The notes: generated by a model from the sequence alone, not told the origin. Numbered from the stretch's first letter, positions 31,870 through 40,616 are shown. The stretch: 64,000 nt of DNA from Microbacterium flavescens (GCF_018588945.1 NZ_JAFIWA010000002.1:62001-126000); one strand, 5' to 3'. A program made the numbers and translations.

Positions 31870-33261
31870 TCAGTCCGAGAACACCTTGCCCGGGTTCAGG
31901 ATGCCGAGCGGGTCGAACTCGCGCGTGATCCGGCGCTGCAGGTCCCACTGGTCGGCGCCGAGCTCTTCGACGAGCCAGCGGCGCTTGAGCACGCCGACGC
32001 CGTGCTCGCCCGTGAGCGTGCCGCCGAGGCGCAGCGCTGCGCGGAAGAGGTCGTCGGCGGCCGCCCAGATGTGAGCGGGCGCCTCGACGACGCCGAACTC
32101 GTCGGGCTCGGCATCGAAGATGAAGTTCGGGTGCAGGTTGCCGTCGCCCGCGTGCGCCACCGTCGGGATGACGACGCCGTGCTCGCGTTCCACCCGGGCG
32201 ATCTCGTCGAACATGGCGGGGAGCGCGCTGCGCGGCACCGAGACGTCTTCGATGAGGGCGGTGCCGAGGCTCTCCATCGCCGGGTGCATCGACCGTCGGA
32301 TCGCGAGCAGGCGCTCGCCCTCCTCGCGGTCGTGCGAGACCGCGACGGTGCCGCCCGCGGCGGTCAGGACGGCGGCGATCCGATCCGCCTCCGCACCGGC
32401 AGCGGGGCCGTCGGTCTGGATCGTCAGCTGCGCGGCGCCGGGGGTCGGCGGCTCGAGCGACAGGAGCGCGTGGACGGCGGCGAGGGACGCGGCATCCATC
32501 AGCTCCATGATCGCGGGCTGCGCACCCGACGCCGTGACCGCAGCGGATGCCTCGGCCGCGGTACGCACACCCGGGAACGTGGCCGCGATCGTGCACACCT
32601 CCCCGGGCACGAGCCGGCGCAGCTTCAGGGTCGCGCTGACGACCACACCGAGCGTGCCCTCGGACCCGATGACGAGCGACGTCAGATCGAGTCCGGTCAC
32701 GCCCTTCACCGTCCGGTGGCCGAGGCGCAGCAGGCGGCCGTCGGCGAGCACGAGGTCGACGCCCAGCACCGCGTCGCGCACCACGCCGTACTTCGCGCAC
32801 AGCAGGCCGCCCGCTCCGGTGGCGATGTTGCCGCCGACCGTCGAGATCGCACGGCTGGCGGGATCGGGAGCCCACCACAGCCCGTGCTCGGCCAGAGCGG
32901 CGTTGAGGTCGGCGTTGATGATGCCCGGTTCGACGACGGCGAGCAGGTCGTCAGGACGCACCTCGAGGATGCGATCCATTCCTCTCACCGAGAGGGCGAT
33001 CTCGCCGGCGCCGGCGTTCGCGGCTCCGGCCAGGCCGGTGCCGGCTCCGCGGGTGACGACGGGCGTCCTGGTGGCGGTCGCGATGCGGAGGGTCTGCTGC
33101 ACATCGGTCACCGAAGCCGCGTGGACGACAGCGAGCGGGATTCCGGATGCCGCGTGCCCCGACTTGTCGGCGCGTGCGGCGGCGAGCGACCCGGGGGAGG
33201 TGTCGACGCGGTCTCCGAGCGCGGCGCGCAGCTGCGCGACGACGTCGGCCGGCTCGGTCAC
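31870..33261 (-). CDS. FAD-linked oxidase (glycolate oxidase GlcD/D-lactate dehydrogenase family)
   Basis: 463 residues. PCMH-type FAD-binding domain with TRGAGTGLAGAAN, STVGGNIATGAGGLLCAKYG and LVIGSEGTLGVV, then the FAD-oxidase C domain with TVAHAGDGNLHPNF and GEHGVG. Oxidises an alpha-hydroxy acid (glycolate, D-lactate or similar); the substrate is not resolvable. GTG at 33261 overlaps the stop of the upstream DUF2568 gene by 4 nt, which defines the start. Confidence 0.92.
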   Translation of the reverse strand: MTEPADVVAQLRAALGDRVDTSPGSLAAARADKSGHAASGIPLAVVHAASVTDVQQTLRIATATRTPVVTRGAGTGLAGAANAGAGEIALSVRGMDRILEVRPDDLLAVVEPGIINADLNAALAEHGLWWAPDPASRAISTVGGNIATGAGGLLCAKYGVVRDAVLGVDLVLADGRLLRLGHRTVKGVTGLDLTSLVIGSEGTLGVVVSATLKLRRLVPGEVCTIAATFPGVRTAAEASAAVTASGAQPAIMELMDAASLAAVHALLSLEPPTPGAAQLTIQTDGPAAGAEADRIAAVLTAAGGTVAVSHDREEGERLLAIRRSMHPAMESLGTALIEDVSVPRSALPAMFDEIARVEREHGVVIPTVAHAGDGNLHPNFIFDAEPDEFGVVEAPAHIWAAADDLFRAALRLGGTLTGEHGVGVLKRRWLVEELGADQWDLQRRITREFDPLGILNPGKVFSD

Positions 33262-33644
33262 GCGAACCGGCGCCGGCCCGCGATCACGCCGATCGTCACG
33301 GCGACCACGCCGAAGCCCAGCCCGATCCAGGCCTGGTCCATGCTCCACCACGCGATGGTCGCCGAGGCGTACACGAGGAGCTCGACCAGGGCGCGGACGA
33401 ACGGATGCACCGCGAACACGGCGCGGGGAGAGACGAACAGGGCCCACACCACGATGGCCAGGAGGGGTGCGCCGATGCCCGCGACGATGTTCCATGGGAA
33501 CGGCCAGGACGCGAAGCCCCAGATGGCGAGGGTGGCGAACGCGAAGAGCTGGCAGAGGAGAGCGAGGATGTCGATCGCCGACAGGGGGGCCCGCGTGCCC
33601 GGGACGGGCTCGGCGGACGACGCGGGGCGTGCGGAGTCGGACAT
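33258..33644 (-). CDS. YrdB family protein (DUF2568), small membrane protein
   Basis: 128 residues with four hydrophobic helices (for example ILALLCQLFAFATLAIWG and IVAGIGAPLLAIVVWALF) after a polar N-terminal stretch of about 20. Fits the DUF2568/YrdB family. Function unknown. Translationally coupled to the FAD-linked oxidase through a GTGA overlap. Confidence 0.8.
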   Translation of the reverse strand: MSDSARPASSAEPVPGTRAPLSAIDILALLCQLFAFATLAIWGFASWPFPWNIVAGIGAPLLAIVVWALFVSPRAVFAVHPFVRALVELLVYASATIAWWSMDQAWIGLGFGVVAVTIGVIAGRRRFA

Positions 33645-33694
33645 GCCTCCAGTTTAGGCGCCGCGCCTCACCGGCTTGTGGCGCGCGGTGCGCC

Positions 33695-35752
33695 TCAGCC
33701 GAGCGCGCTCAGCTTCGCACCGACCGGCGGGCCGACGTGGGCACCTTCGACGTAGCGCAACTCGAGGCGGGCATCCGCCGCGATCTCGGCGGCCGTGGGC
33801 GCGAGGGTGAGAACGCCGATTCCGCTGCCATCGAGGGTCGTCGTCGCGTGAACCGCGCCGCGGATCCGCGCCTGCACGGATGCGCCTGCGGCACCGCTGA
33901 CCGTCACGTCGATCGTCGTCTGACCCGACCCCGTCGACGCGGTGCTCGAGACGATCGAGGGCGTTCCAGCGGGAAGGGAGGGTCCTGCGGGCTTTCCGGC
34001 GCCGCCGGCGTTGCTGTTGGAGCTGCCGCTGTTCGCGTTGCCGCTCTGCGGGGTGCCGTTGTTCACGCCCGGGGCCGTGTTCCCGTTGTTCGTGCCGCCG
34101 TTGTTGGTTCCGGCGTGCGCGTTGGCGTTCGCGTTGGCATTGGCGTTGCCGCTGGCGCTGGCGCTGGCGCCGTTGTTGGTGCTGCCGTTGTTCGTGCCGC
34201 CGTTGTTCGTGACGCCGCTGGGGGTGCTGGTGGGGCCGTTGCCGGTGCCCGTGGCTCCGTTGCCGGTTCCGGCGTTGCTCGTACCGCCCGCGTCGGTGCT
34301 GCCGGAGCCGTTGGCCGGAGCATCCGCGTTCCCATCGCTGCCGCCGCCCGCGCCCGCGTTCTCAGCCGGGGAGCCGCCGTCGGACTGCTCATGCGCTGAG
34401 GCATCGGTCGACTCCGACGGAATCACCGGGATGTCGGCAGGCGAGGGGCCGCCCGGCGCGGAGATGGGGATCGTCCCCTCCTCGATCGTCTCGAGAGGGG
34501 TGTCGTGCGCATCGGCCAGAGTCCGCACGGACGCAGTCTCGACGTCCGACGGAGCACGGCCAGGCGACTCCGGCAGTGCGATCGCGGCCGCGACCGTCCC
34601 GGCGACGACGAGTCCGGCCGCTGCGAGGCCGGCCACACCCGCCCCCGTGAGCACGCCGCCCGTGGCGGCGGCGGCGGTCACCGTCGCCGCAGCGCCCGCG
34701 GCACCGACACCGGCGGCTGCCGCTCCGGCAGTCGCGGCCGATCCGGCACCGGCGGCCGATCCTGCGCCGACGAGGGTCGATGAAGCGGCGGCTGCACTCC
34801 CGGCCGCCGTGGATCCTGCCGCTGCCGCCGAGGAGCCGACACCCGCCGCGCCGATCCCGGCCGCAGCGGATCCGGCCGAGCCCGCGCCCGCGGTCACGGC
34901 GCCCTGGACCACCGACGACGGCATCGCGGCGAGTGCGATGATCGGCACGCCGCTCTGCAGCGTCGCCAGGTATCCGGCGGTGCCGACCACTCCGACCGTG
35001 AGCGGGATGAGCACCAGGGCCAGGCGGCTCGAAACCTCCCGAGCCTCGCTCGCGACGATCGCGCAGCGCGCGCAGCCCGCGAGGTGCTCCTCGACGCGGG
35101 CCCGATCACGGCGTCCGACGTTGTTGCGCGCGTATGCGCCGAGCCGTTCGATCGACCAGGCGCAGTCCGAGCCGTCGGCGACCGAGCGCAGGTGCGCCTG
35201 GATCCACGCCTCCCGCAGGCCCTCTCGCGCGCGGAAGGTGAGCTGTGCGACGGCGGTCGCCTTCATGCCGAGCAGCGGCGCAATCTCGGAGGGCTTCATG
35301 CGCTCGATCTCCGAGTACCAGAGCACCTCCTGCCAGCGGGTCGGGAGGCTGCGGAACGCCTGGTGGGTCAGCCCTCGGTCGAGCGATGCGGCGGTCGCCT
35401 CGTCGGTCGTCGTCGGGTCTTCGAGCGTCTCGATCTCGTCGATGGTGGTCTCGCGCCGGCTGCGGCCCCAGCCGGCAGCCGTGTTGCGGATGCTGGTGAA
35501 CAGGTAGGCGCGGAACGATCCGGTCGGACCCCCGCCGCGCTGGATCGACTGGAAGATCTTCGTGTACGCCTCTTGCACGAGGTCGTCGGGGTCGGTCGTC
35601 GGCGAGACGCTGCGGGCGACGGCGATGCCGGAGCGGTAGTGGCGTCGCCACAGCTCGCCGAAGGCGGTGGCGTCACCGGACCTGCTGCGCAGGACGAGAT
35701 CGACGTCGGCGATCTCCGCCGGCGGATCGGTCGTCGCGTCGTGTTCGGTCAC
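33695..35752 (-). CDS. ECF sigma factor fused to zinc-finger, membrane region and Asn/Gly-rich extracellular part
   Basis: 685 residues in one uninterrupted frame. Residues about 20-95 form sigma region 2 (DPDDLVQEAYTKIFQSIQRG), and 130-190 form region 4 (LPTRWQEVLWYSEIERMKPS). An anti-sigma-like zinc motif EEHLAGCARC follows near 225, then a hydrophobic segment near 240-265. Residues about 280-400 are Ala/Gly-rich with a further hydrophobic helix near 375-400. Residues about 445-610 are low complexity (repeats of NNGGTNNG and NANANAN), ending in a small beta-rich domain. This resembles the ECF52/53-type membrane-tethered sigma factors of actinobacteria. Start is GTG at 35752. Release by proteolysis is a plausible activation route. 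Confidence 0.85.
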   Translation of the reverse strand: MTEHDATTDPPAEIADVDLVLRSRSGDATAFGELWRRHYRSGIAVARSVSPTTDPDDLVQEAYTKIFQSIQRGGGPTGSFRAYLFTSIRNTAAGWGRSRRETTIDEIETLEDPTTTDEATAASLDRGLTHQAFRSLPTRWQEVLWYSEIERMKPSEIAPLLGMKATAVAQLTFRAREGLREAWIQAHLRSVADGSDCAWSIERLGAYARNNVGRRDRARVEEHLAGCARCAIVASEAREVSSRLALVLIPLTVGVVGTAGYLATLQSGVPIIALAAMPSSVVQGAVTAGAGSAGSAAAGIGAAGVGSSAAAAGSTAAGSAAAASSTLVGAGSAAGAGSAATAGAAAAGVGAAGAAATVTAAAATGGVLTGAGVAGLAAAGLVVAGTVAAAIALPESPGRAPSDVETASVRTLADAHDTPLETIEEGTIPISAPGGPSPADIPVIPSESTDASAHEQSDGGSPAENAGAGGGSDGNADAPANGSGSTDAGGTSNAGTGNGATGTGNGPTSTPSGVTNNGGTNNGSTNNGASASASGNANANANANAHAGTNNGGTNNGNTAPGVNNGTPQSGNANSGSSNSNAGGAGKPAGPSLPAGTPSIVSSTASTGSGQTTIDVTVSGAAGASVQARIRGAVHATTTLDGSGIGVLTLAPTAAEIAADARLELRYVEGAHVGPPVGAKLSALG

Positions 35753-36190
35753 AGTCTCCCCCAGTCGACTGGGCGGTCATGATCGCTCCCCAGCGGCGAC
35801 CGGCCCAAGCGGCCCCGAGCTGAACGGGCCACCGGGTCCATTCTGACGGCGAACCGCTGATTTGGCCAGATCAATCCTCCAATCGGTGCGCGCTTCGGGT
35901 GGTGCGTGCGGATCCCCTCGGGAATTTCTCGGAACCCGCGTAATAGAACGCCCGACGCGCCGTCTCATGGGTGACACATCGTTGCTCACCGAATCGTGGG
36001 GATCAGGTGAGCATCGGCGAAGGACGGATTTCCGTCCGTGTCGCCGAAGGCGGGGCTCGGTGGGAACTCGGGGGAGGGACCACCGGCCCCGCTCTACCCC
36101 TGGACTGCGTGGCCACGCCCGAATGGCAGCGGTCGCCACTCACGCTCCGTCCGTCGCGCAGCACCCCGGTTTGCGCGGCGGGCGGACCAG
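35753..36190. other. 438-bp gene-free region upstream of the ECF sigma fusion
   Basis: I find no convincing ORF on either strand. It should hold the sigma-factor promoter (reading leftwards) and the nagA terminator hairpin at 36014-36047. I could not find a clear GGAAC/CGTC ECF promoter pair with normal spacing. Confidence 0.5.
36014..36047. terminator. Strong hairpin downstream of nagA
   Basis: Outer arms TCGGCGA/TCGCCGA and inner arms GGACGGA/TCCGTCC with a 2-nt loop. It lies about 144 bp after the nagA stop, in an otherwise gene-free stretch. Could terminate nagA transcripts or be an independent structured element. Confidence 0.5.
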
Positions 36191-37318
36191 TCAGACCGTC
36201 GCGCCGCCGACCCAGACGCGGCTCACGCGCAGGTCGGCATCGAGCAGCACGGCGTCCGCGACGCCGCCGACCGCGAGCGTGCCGAGATCGGATCGTCCGA
36301 CGGCCCTCGCCGGCGTCGACGTGAGCGCGCGCACCGCCGTCGGCAGCGGCACCCCCGCCGCCACCACGCGGCGCAGGGCTTCGTCCTGCGTCAGGGTCGA
36401 GCCGGCGATGGCACCGCCCTCGTCCAGCCGTGCCACACCGTCATCGACGGTGACCGCGAGGCCGCCGAGCTCGTAGCGACCGTCGGCCGACCCGGCGGCG
36501 GCCATCGCGTCGGTCACGAGCGCGACGCGATCACCGGCGGCCGCGAACGTGACGGCGATCAGGTCGAGGTCGACGTGAGCGCCGTCGGCGACCAGCTCCA
36601 GGATCACTCTCCCGTCCCGCATCGCGGCGACGACCGGACCGGGCGCGCGGTGGTGGATGCCGGGCATCGCATTGAAGGCGTGCGTGAGGATGGTGGCCCC
36701 GGCGTCGAACGCGCGTCGAGCGGCGTCCGCATCGGCGTTCGTGTGCCCGACGGCCACAGCGACGCCGGCGTCGACGAACCGCCCGATCGCCTCGTCCGCG
36801 CCCGGCAGCTCCGGAGCGAGCGTGACCTGGCGGATCGTGCCTCGTCCCGCCTCGAGGAGACGATCGACGGATGCCGCATCCGGCGCCCGCAGGAGCGCCT
36901 CGGTGTGCGCGCCCTTGTGTCCCGGATCGAGGAACGGCCCCTCCAGGTGCGAGCCGAGGATGCCGGGGTCGGCGGCGGCGAGGTCGGCGACCATGGCCAC
37001 GCGCGCGACCAGGTCGTCGAGCGATGCCGTGACCAGCGACACCACGGCCCGGGTCGTGCCGTGCGCCAGGTGCAGCGTCCGCGCCGTGCGGATCGCGTCC
37101 GGACCGTCGTCGTAGCTCGCGCCGGCGCCGCCGTGCCCGTGGATGTCGACGAAGCCGGGGACGAGGCATCCACCACCGCCGTCGATGACCTCGTCGGACG
37201 CCGGTCGATCCCGGCCGACGCCGGCTGCGCGAACCCGGCCGTCGTCGAACAGCACCCACGCGTCGTCCCTGACGCGTCCGTCGTCGACGAGCCGCACCGC
37301 GTGGACGAGTGCGCTCAC
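36191..37318 (-). CDS. nagA: N-acetylglucosamine-6-phosphate deacetylase
   Basis: 375 residues of the amidohydrolase superfamily. Metal- and substrate-binding segments: VPGFVDIHGHGGAGASYDDG, SHLEGPFLDPGHKGAH, VAVGHTNAD, THAFNAMPG and the catalytic Asp in VALVTDAMAAAG. Converts GlcNAc-6-P to GlcN-6-P for NagB. GTG at 37318 overlaps the stop of the hexosaminidase gene (GTGA), so the two are one operon, separate from but functionally linked to the importer operon at 25533. Confidence 0.95.
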   Translation of the reverse strand: MSALVHAVRLVDDGRVRDDAWVLFDDGRVRAAGVGRDRPASDEVIDGGGGCLVPGFVDIHGHGGAGASYDDGPDAIRTARTLHLAHGTTRAVVSLVTASLDDLVARVAMVADLAAADPGILGSHLEGPFLDPGHKGAHTEALLRAPDAASVDRLLEAGRGTIRQVTLAPELPGADEAIGRFVDAGVAVAVGHTNADADAARRAFDAGATILTHAFNAMPGIHHRAPGPVVAAMRDGRVILELVADGAHVDLDLIAVTFAAAGDRVALVTDAMAAAGSADGRYELGGLAVTVDDGVARLDEGGAIAGSTLTQDEALRRVVAAGVPLPTAVRALTSTPARAVGRSDLGTLAVGGVADAVLLDADLRVSRVWVGGATV

Positions 37319-38910
37319 TCGGTCGCCCAGTCGATCTCGTCGCTGGGGTGGAAGCCGATGCCCAGGCTCGTCCACAGCGGCCCGAGCGACCCGACCCGCT
37401 CGCGGAACGAGTCCCACGTGCGCAGCTCGCTCGCATCGGTCGCCGGCGACCAGCCTGCCTCCGCGGCGGCGGCGATCCGGGGGAACGCCATCGTCTCGAT
37501 GTCGTCGAGCGTCCGGATGGTCTCGCTCCACAGCGGCGCCTCGACTCCGAGGATGTCGCTGTCGTCGACGTCGGCGAGGATCGTGGAGGGCTCCCACTCG
37601 TAGGCCCGCTGCACGCTTGTCGGCCCGTTCGCCCACGTGAGTCCGAGCTGCGGGCCGGTCGGGTACTGCATGTCGAGGTAGATCGCGTCGGCGGGCGAGA
37701 GAATCAGCCGACCGCCGTTGCGCACGAAGCCGCGCGCCTTGTCGTCCATGCCATCCGTGGGTCGCATGAAGCCCCAGTACTGACCGACCGTGGCCTCGGC
37801 CAGGTCGGGCGCGTCTCCTGCCTCGTGCCACGCCACGGGCGTCTTCCCGAGGTCGGCGATGATGCCGCTCACCCGCGAGACGAACAGGGCGAAGTCCTCG
37901 TCGGGAGTCCCGAGCGCCTCGTCGCCGCCCAGGTGCAGGTACGGGCCGGGGGTCATGGCGGCGAGCTCGCCGAAGACATCAGCGGCGAAGTCGTAGGTCG
38001 CCTCGTCGTGGATCTTGAGCGAGGAGAAGCCGACCGCGATTCCGCCGTAGTGCTTGCCGCTCTCCGGCAGCTCGCTGCCGTCCTCGCGCATGTGGTCCGC
38101 GATCACGGGCTCCTCGACGAGTTCGGGATACGCGAGGCCGACCGCGTGTGTGTGCCCCGGCATGTCGATCTCGGGCACGACGATCATGTGACGGGATGCC
38201 GCGTGCTCGACGATCTCGCGGTAGTCGTCGCGCGTGTAGAAGCCTCCGGCGTCGCCCCCGACCGCGCTGCCCGCTGCCAGCTCGGTGAGCTTCGGACGCG
38301 AGTGCAGCTCGATGCGCCAGCCCTGGTCGTCGCTCAGGTGCAGGTGGAGGGCGTTGAACTTGAGCCCGGCCGCGTCGTCGATGTAGGCCTTGACGGTCTC
38401 GACCGAGTGGAAGTGGCGGGCGACGTCGAGCATCACGCCGCGGTAGGCGAACCGCGGCGCGTCGTCGATCGAGACGGCGGGCACGATCCAGTCGTCGCCA
38501 TCGCGGGCGATGAGCTGGCCGAGCGTCTGCACGCCGTAGAAGAGGCCTGCGTCGTCGGCGCCGGTGATGGTGACGGATGCCTCGTCCGCGACGAGCCGGT
38601 ACGACTCGGCCGGGCCGCCCCGCTCGATCGCGACGGTCACCGTGGGGCCGCCGCCGTTCGCGGCCGGGCTCAGACCTGTGCGCGCCTCGACGAGAGCGGT
38701 GAGCGCGGTCGCGGCATCCGCTTCGCCTTCGATCCGCGTCGAGTCGGAGAGGCGGAACGGCGCGCCGGCGGCCTGCTCGATCGAGGCGGGGGCGGGGACC
38801 ACGGCGGGAAGCGACACAGTGTCTCCATTCTGGGCGGGAGGCGCGCAGCCCGCCAGCAACGCCGCGGCGACGGCGGCCAGAGCCAGCGTCCGTCCTCGAC
38901 GACGATTCAT
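37315..38910 (-). CDS. Beta-N-acetylhexosaminidase, GH20, lipoprotein
   Basis: 531 residues. Signal peptide with lipobox LLAGC at about residues 18-22. A GH20b N-terminal domain (VPAPASIEQAAG) and catalytic barrel follow: FAYRGVMLDVARHFHS, LHLHLSDDQGWRIEL, and the catalytic Asp-Glu in YLHLGGDEALG near 325-332. Releases terminal GlcNAc/GalNAc from chito-oligosaccharides or muropeptides outside the cell, feeding the importer. ATG at 38910. A ROK-like site directly abuts the start codon. Confidence 0.94.
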   Translation of the reverse strand: MNRRRGRTLALAAVAAALLAGCAPPAQNGDTVSLPAVVPAPASIEQAAGAPFRLSDSTRIEGEADAATALTALVEARTGLSPAANGGGPTVTVAIERGGPAESYRLVADEASVTITGADDAGLFYGVQTLGQLIARDGDDWIVPAVSIDDAPRFAYRGVMLDVARHFHSVETVKAYIDDAAGLKFNALHLHLSDDQGWRIELHSRPKLTELAAGSAVGGDAGGFYTRDDYREIVEHAASRHMIVVPEIDMPGHTHAVGLAYPELVEEPVIADHMREDGSELPESGKHYGGIAVGFSSLKIHDEATYDFAADVFGELAAMTPGPYLHLGGDEALGTPDEDFALFVSRVSGIIADLGKTPVAWHEAGDAPDLAEATVGQYWGFMRPTDGMDDKARGFVRNGGRLILSPADAIYLDMQYPTGPQLGLTWANGPTSVQRAYEWEPSTILADVDDSDILGVEAPLWSETIRTLDDIETMAFPRIAAAAEAGWSPATDASELRTWDSFRERVGSLGPLWTSLGIGFHPSDEIDWATE

Positions 38911-38928
38911 GTAAAGAGTCCTAACAAA
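38911..38928 (-). promoter_or_regulatory. Candidate ROK repressor site before the hexosaminidase gene
   Basis: On the minus strand TTTGTTAGGACTCTTTAC runs to the base before the ATG, as does the operator of the ROK gene at 25506. Against the reverse strand of that operator (TTTGTTAGTAGACCTTACG) I count 14 of 19 identical positions. Only one arm is well conserved, so it is a candidate. Confidence 0.4.
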
Positions 38929-38955
38929 AGGTGGACTCAGCCTATCGCCCCTACC

Positions 38956-39017
38956 GTCGAGCGTCCAAGACTCGCCGCGCGCCGAGCGGCGGGCGCGGCG
39001 TGTCCTGGACGCTCGAC
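38956..39017. repeat. Large hairpin between hexosaminidase and glyA leaders
   Basis: GTCGAGCGTCCA (38956-38967) pairs exactly with TGGACGCTCGAC (39006-39017), and the inner CGCCGCGC pairs with GCGCGGCG. About 62 bp between two divergent promoters. It looks like a REP-type element; no function is evident. Confidence 0.6.
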
Positions 39018-39054
39018 CGGGGAAGAGGGTGGGGTGAGGCATCCGTTATGCTCG

Positions 39055-39130
39055 GAGAGTCGCGACTGGCGTTGAGGTGGGCCACCACCGGGGAGCGACC
39101 GACTACGGCATTCGACCGCGCGCCTGGGCC
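39055..39130 (+). promoter_or_regulatory. ZTP riboswitch (pfl motif) upstream of glyA-folD
   Basis: The leader contains the pfl-motif landmarks in order: GTCGCGACTGGCG, then GGTGGGCCACCACCGGGGAGCG (split by family convention into ACCACCGGGGAGCGAC), then after a linker CCGCGCGCCTGGGCC. GTCGC at 39058 can pair with GCGAC at about 39094, closing the first domain. The aptamer binds ZTP/ZMP, which accumulates when 10-formyl-THF is low, and turns on one-carbon genes. glyA and folD downstream are typical targets. A possible -10 box, TATGCT, lies just upstream near 39047. The expression platform is not clear. Confidence 0.82.
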
Positions 39131-39137
39131 GATGTGT

Positions 39138-39178
39138 GTTTCGATACGCGCGCGCTTCGCGGGCTGCTCAACAACCGC
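39138..39178. repeat. REP-like element, diverged copy, in the glyA leader
   Basis: GTTTCGATACGCGCGCGCTT followed by CGCGGGCTGCTCAACAACCG matches the organisation of the GTTTCGTCTCGC...GCTCAACGACCG elements elsewhere in the window. It sits between the riboswitch aptamer and glyA, so it may form or disturb the expression platform. Confidence 0.5.
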
Positions 39179-39206
39179 TGTTCACTGCCGCAGTCAGGAG
39201 ATCGTC

Positions 39207-40481
39207 ATGACCGATCAGTACTTCAACGCCCCTCTCTCCGAGGTCGACCCCGAGATCGCCCAGGTGCTCGAGCGTGAGCTCGAACGCCAGCGCGGCTACC
39301 TCGAGATGATCGCCTCCGAGAACTTCGTGCCCGTGTCGGTGCTGCAGTCGCAGGGCTCGGTGCTCACCAACAAGTACGCCGAGGGCTACCCGGGGCGTCG
39401 CTACTACGGCGGCTGCGAAGAGGTCGACGTCGCCGAAGAGCTCGCGATCGCTCGAGCGAAGGAGCTGTTCGGCGCCGAGTTCGCCAACGTGCAGCCGCAC
39501 TCGGGCGCGACCGCGAACGCCGCCGTGCTGCACGCCATCGCGCGCCCGGGCGACACGCTCCTCGGACTCTCGCTCGACCAGGGCGGTCACCTCACGCACG
39601 GCATGAAGATCAACTTCTCGGGCCGCCTGTACGACATCGTCGCGTACGGCGTCGACCCCGAGACCTCGATCATCGACATGGACGAGGTGCGTCGCCTCGC
39701 GATCGAGCACAAGCCCAAGGTCATCATCGCCGGCTGGTCGGCGTACCCGCGTCAGCTCGACTTCGCCGCGTTCCGCGCGATCGCCGACGAGGTCGGCGCA
39801 CTCCTCTGGGTCGACATGGCGCACTTCGCCGGCCTCGTCGCCGCCGGCCTGCACCCGAACCCGGTGCCCCACGCCCACGTCGTCTCGTCGACGGTGCACA
39901 AGACGATCGGCGGCCCGCGCTCGGGCTTCATCCTGACCAACGACGCCGACATCGCGAAGAAGATCAACTCGGCCGTCTTCCCGGGTCAGCAGGGCGGTCC
40001 GCTCATGCACGTCATCGCCGCCAAGGCGACCGCGTTCAAGCTCGCCGGAACCCCGGAGTTCACGGAGCGCCAGGAGCGCGTGCTGCGCGGCGCGCACATC
40101 ATCGCCGAGCGCCTGTCTCAGCAGGATGTGGCGGATGCGGGCATCACGGTGCGCTCCGGCGGCACCGACGTGCACCTGGTGCTGGTCGACCTGCGCAACG
40201 CCGAGATCGACGGCAAGCAGGCCGAGGACCTCCTGCACGAGATCCACATCACCGTCAACCGCAACGCGGTGCCGAACGACCCGCGTCCGCCGATGATCAC
40301 GTCGGGTCTGCGGATCGGCACGCCCGCCCTCGCGACGCGCGGCTTCGGCGACGCCGAGTTCACCGAGGTGGCCGACGTCATCGCCCTGGCGCTCCTGCCC
40401 GGCGCCGACGTCGAGGCGCTCCGCGCCCGCGTCGCCGCCCTGACGGCCGCCTTCCCGCTCTACCCCGGCCTTCAGCAGTAG
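39207..40481 (+). CDS. glyA: Serine hydroxymethyltransferase
   Basis: 424 residues, PLP-dependent, cytoplasmic. Serine plus THF to glycine plus 5,10-methylene-THF. Motifs: [47 protein letters not shown], and the PLP lysine in [14 protein letters not shown] near residue 231. ATG at 39207 with AGGAG upstream. First gene after the ZTP riboswitch, followed by folD. Confidence 0.97.
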   Translation: MTDQYFNAPLSEVDPEIAQVLERELERQRGYLEMIASENFVPVSVLQSQGSVLTNKYAEGYPGRRYYGGCEEVDVAEELAIARAKELFGAEFANVQPHSGATANAAVLHAIARPGDTLLGLSLDQGGHLTHGMKINFSGRLYDIVAYGVDPETSIIDMDEVRRLAIEHKPKVIIAGWSAYPRQLDFAAFRAIADEVGALLWVDMAHFAGLVAAGLHPNPVPHAHVVSSTVHKTIGGPRSGFILTNDADIAKKINSAVFPGQQGGPLMHVIAAKATAFKLAGTPEFTERQERVLRGAHIIAERLSQQDVADAGITVRSGGTDVHLVLVDLRNAEIDGKQAEDLLHEIHITVNRNAVPNDPRPPMITSGLRIGTPALATRGFGDAEFTEVADVIALALLPGADVEALRARVAALTAAFPLYPGLQQ

Positions 40482-40538
40482 CCCCGGCCGCGGCATCCCA
40501 CCCCCACCCGGCCCGCCGGGCGCCCTCGCCCTACGTCC

Positions 40539-40616
40539 CGTTTTTCGCGAGACTGCATTGGTGCACCGAGACCGCTGCCGGTGGCTGCAGTCTCGGAGCA
40601 CGTTTGCGGTCTCGCG
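40539..40616. repeat. Cruciform intergenic repeat, copy 2
   Basis: Starts with CGTTTTTCGCGAGACTGCAT, shares the order of arms with copy 1 at 12621 (GGTGCACCGAGAC then GTCTCGG), and ends GGTCTCGCG. Located between glyA and folD. Arms are less perfect than in copy 1. Confidence 0.65.

Noticed and set aside
36000-36120. c-di-AMP-type riboswitch in the gap upstream of the sigma fusion
   Set aside because: Some GC-rich hairpins occur but the diagnostic conserved bases are not there and no suitable + strand gene follows.
35862-36476. Possible + strand gene upstream of the ECF sigma fusion
   Set aside because: Arg/Ser/Thr-rich frame without RBS or domain and overlapping nagA; treated as noise.
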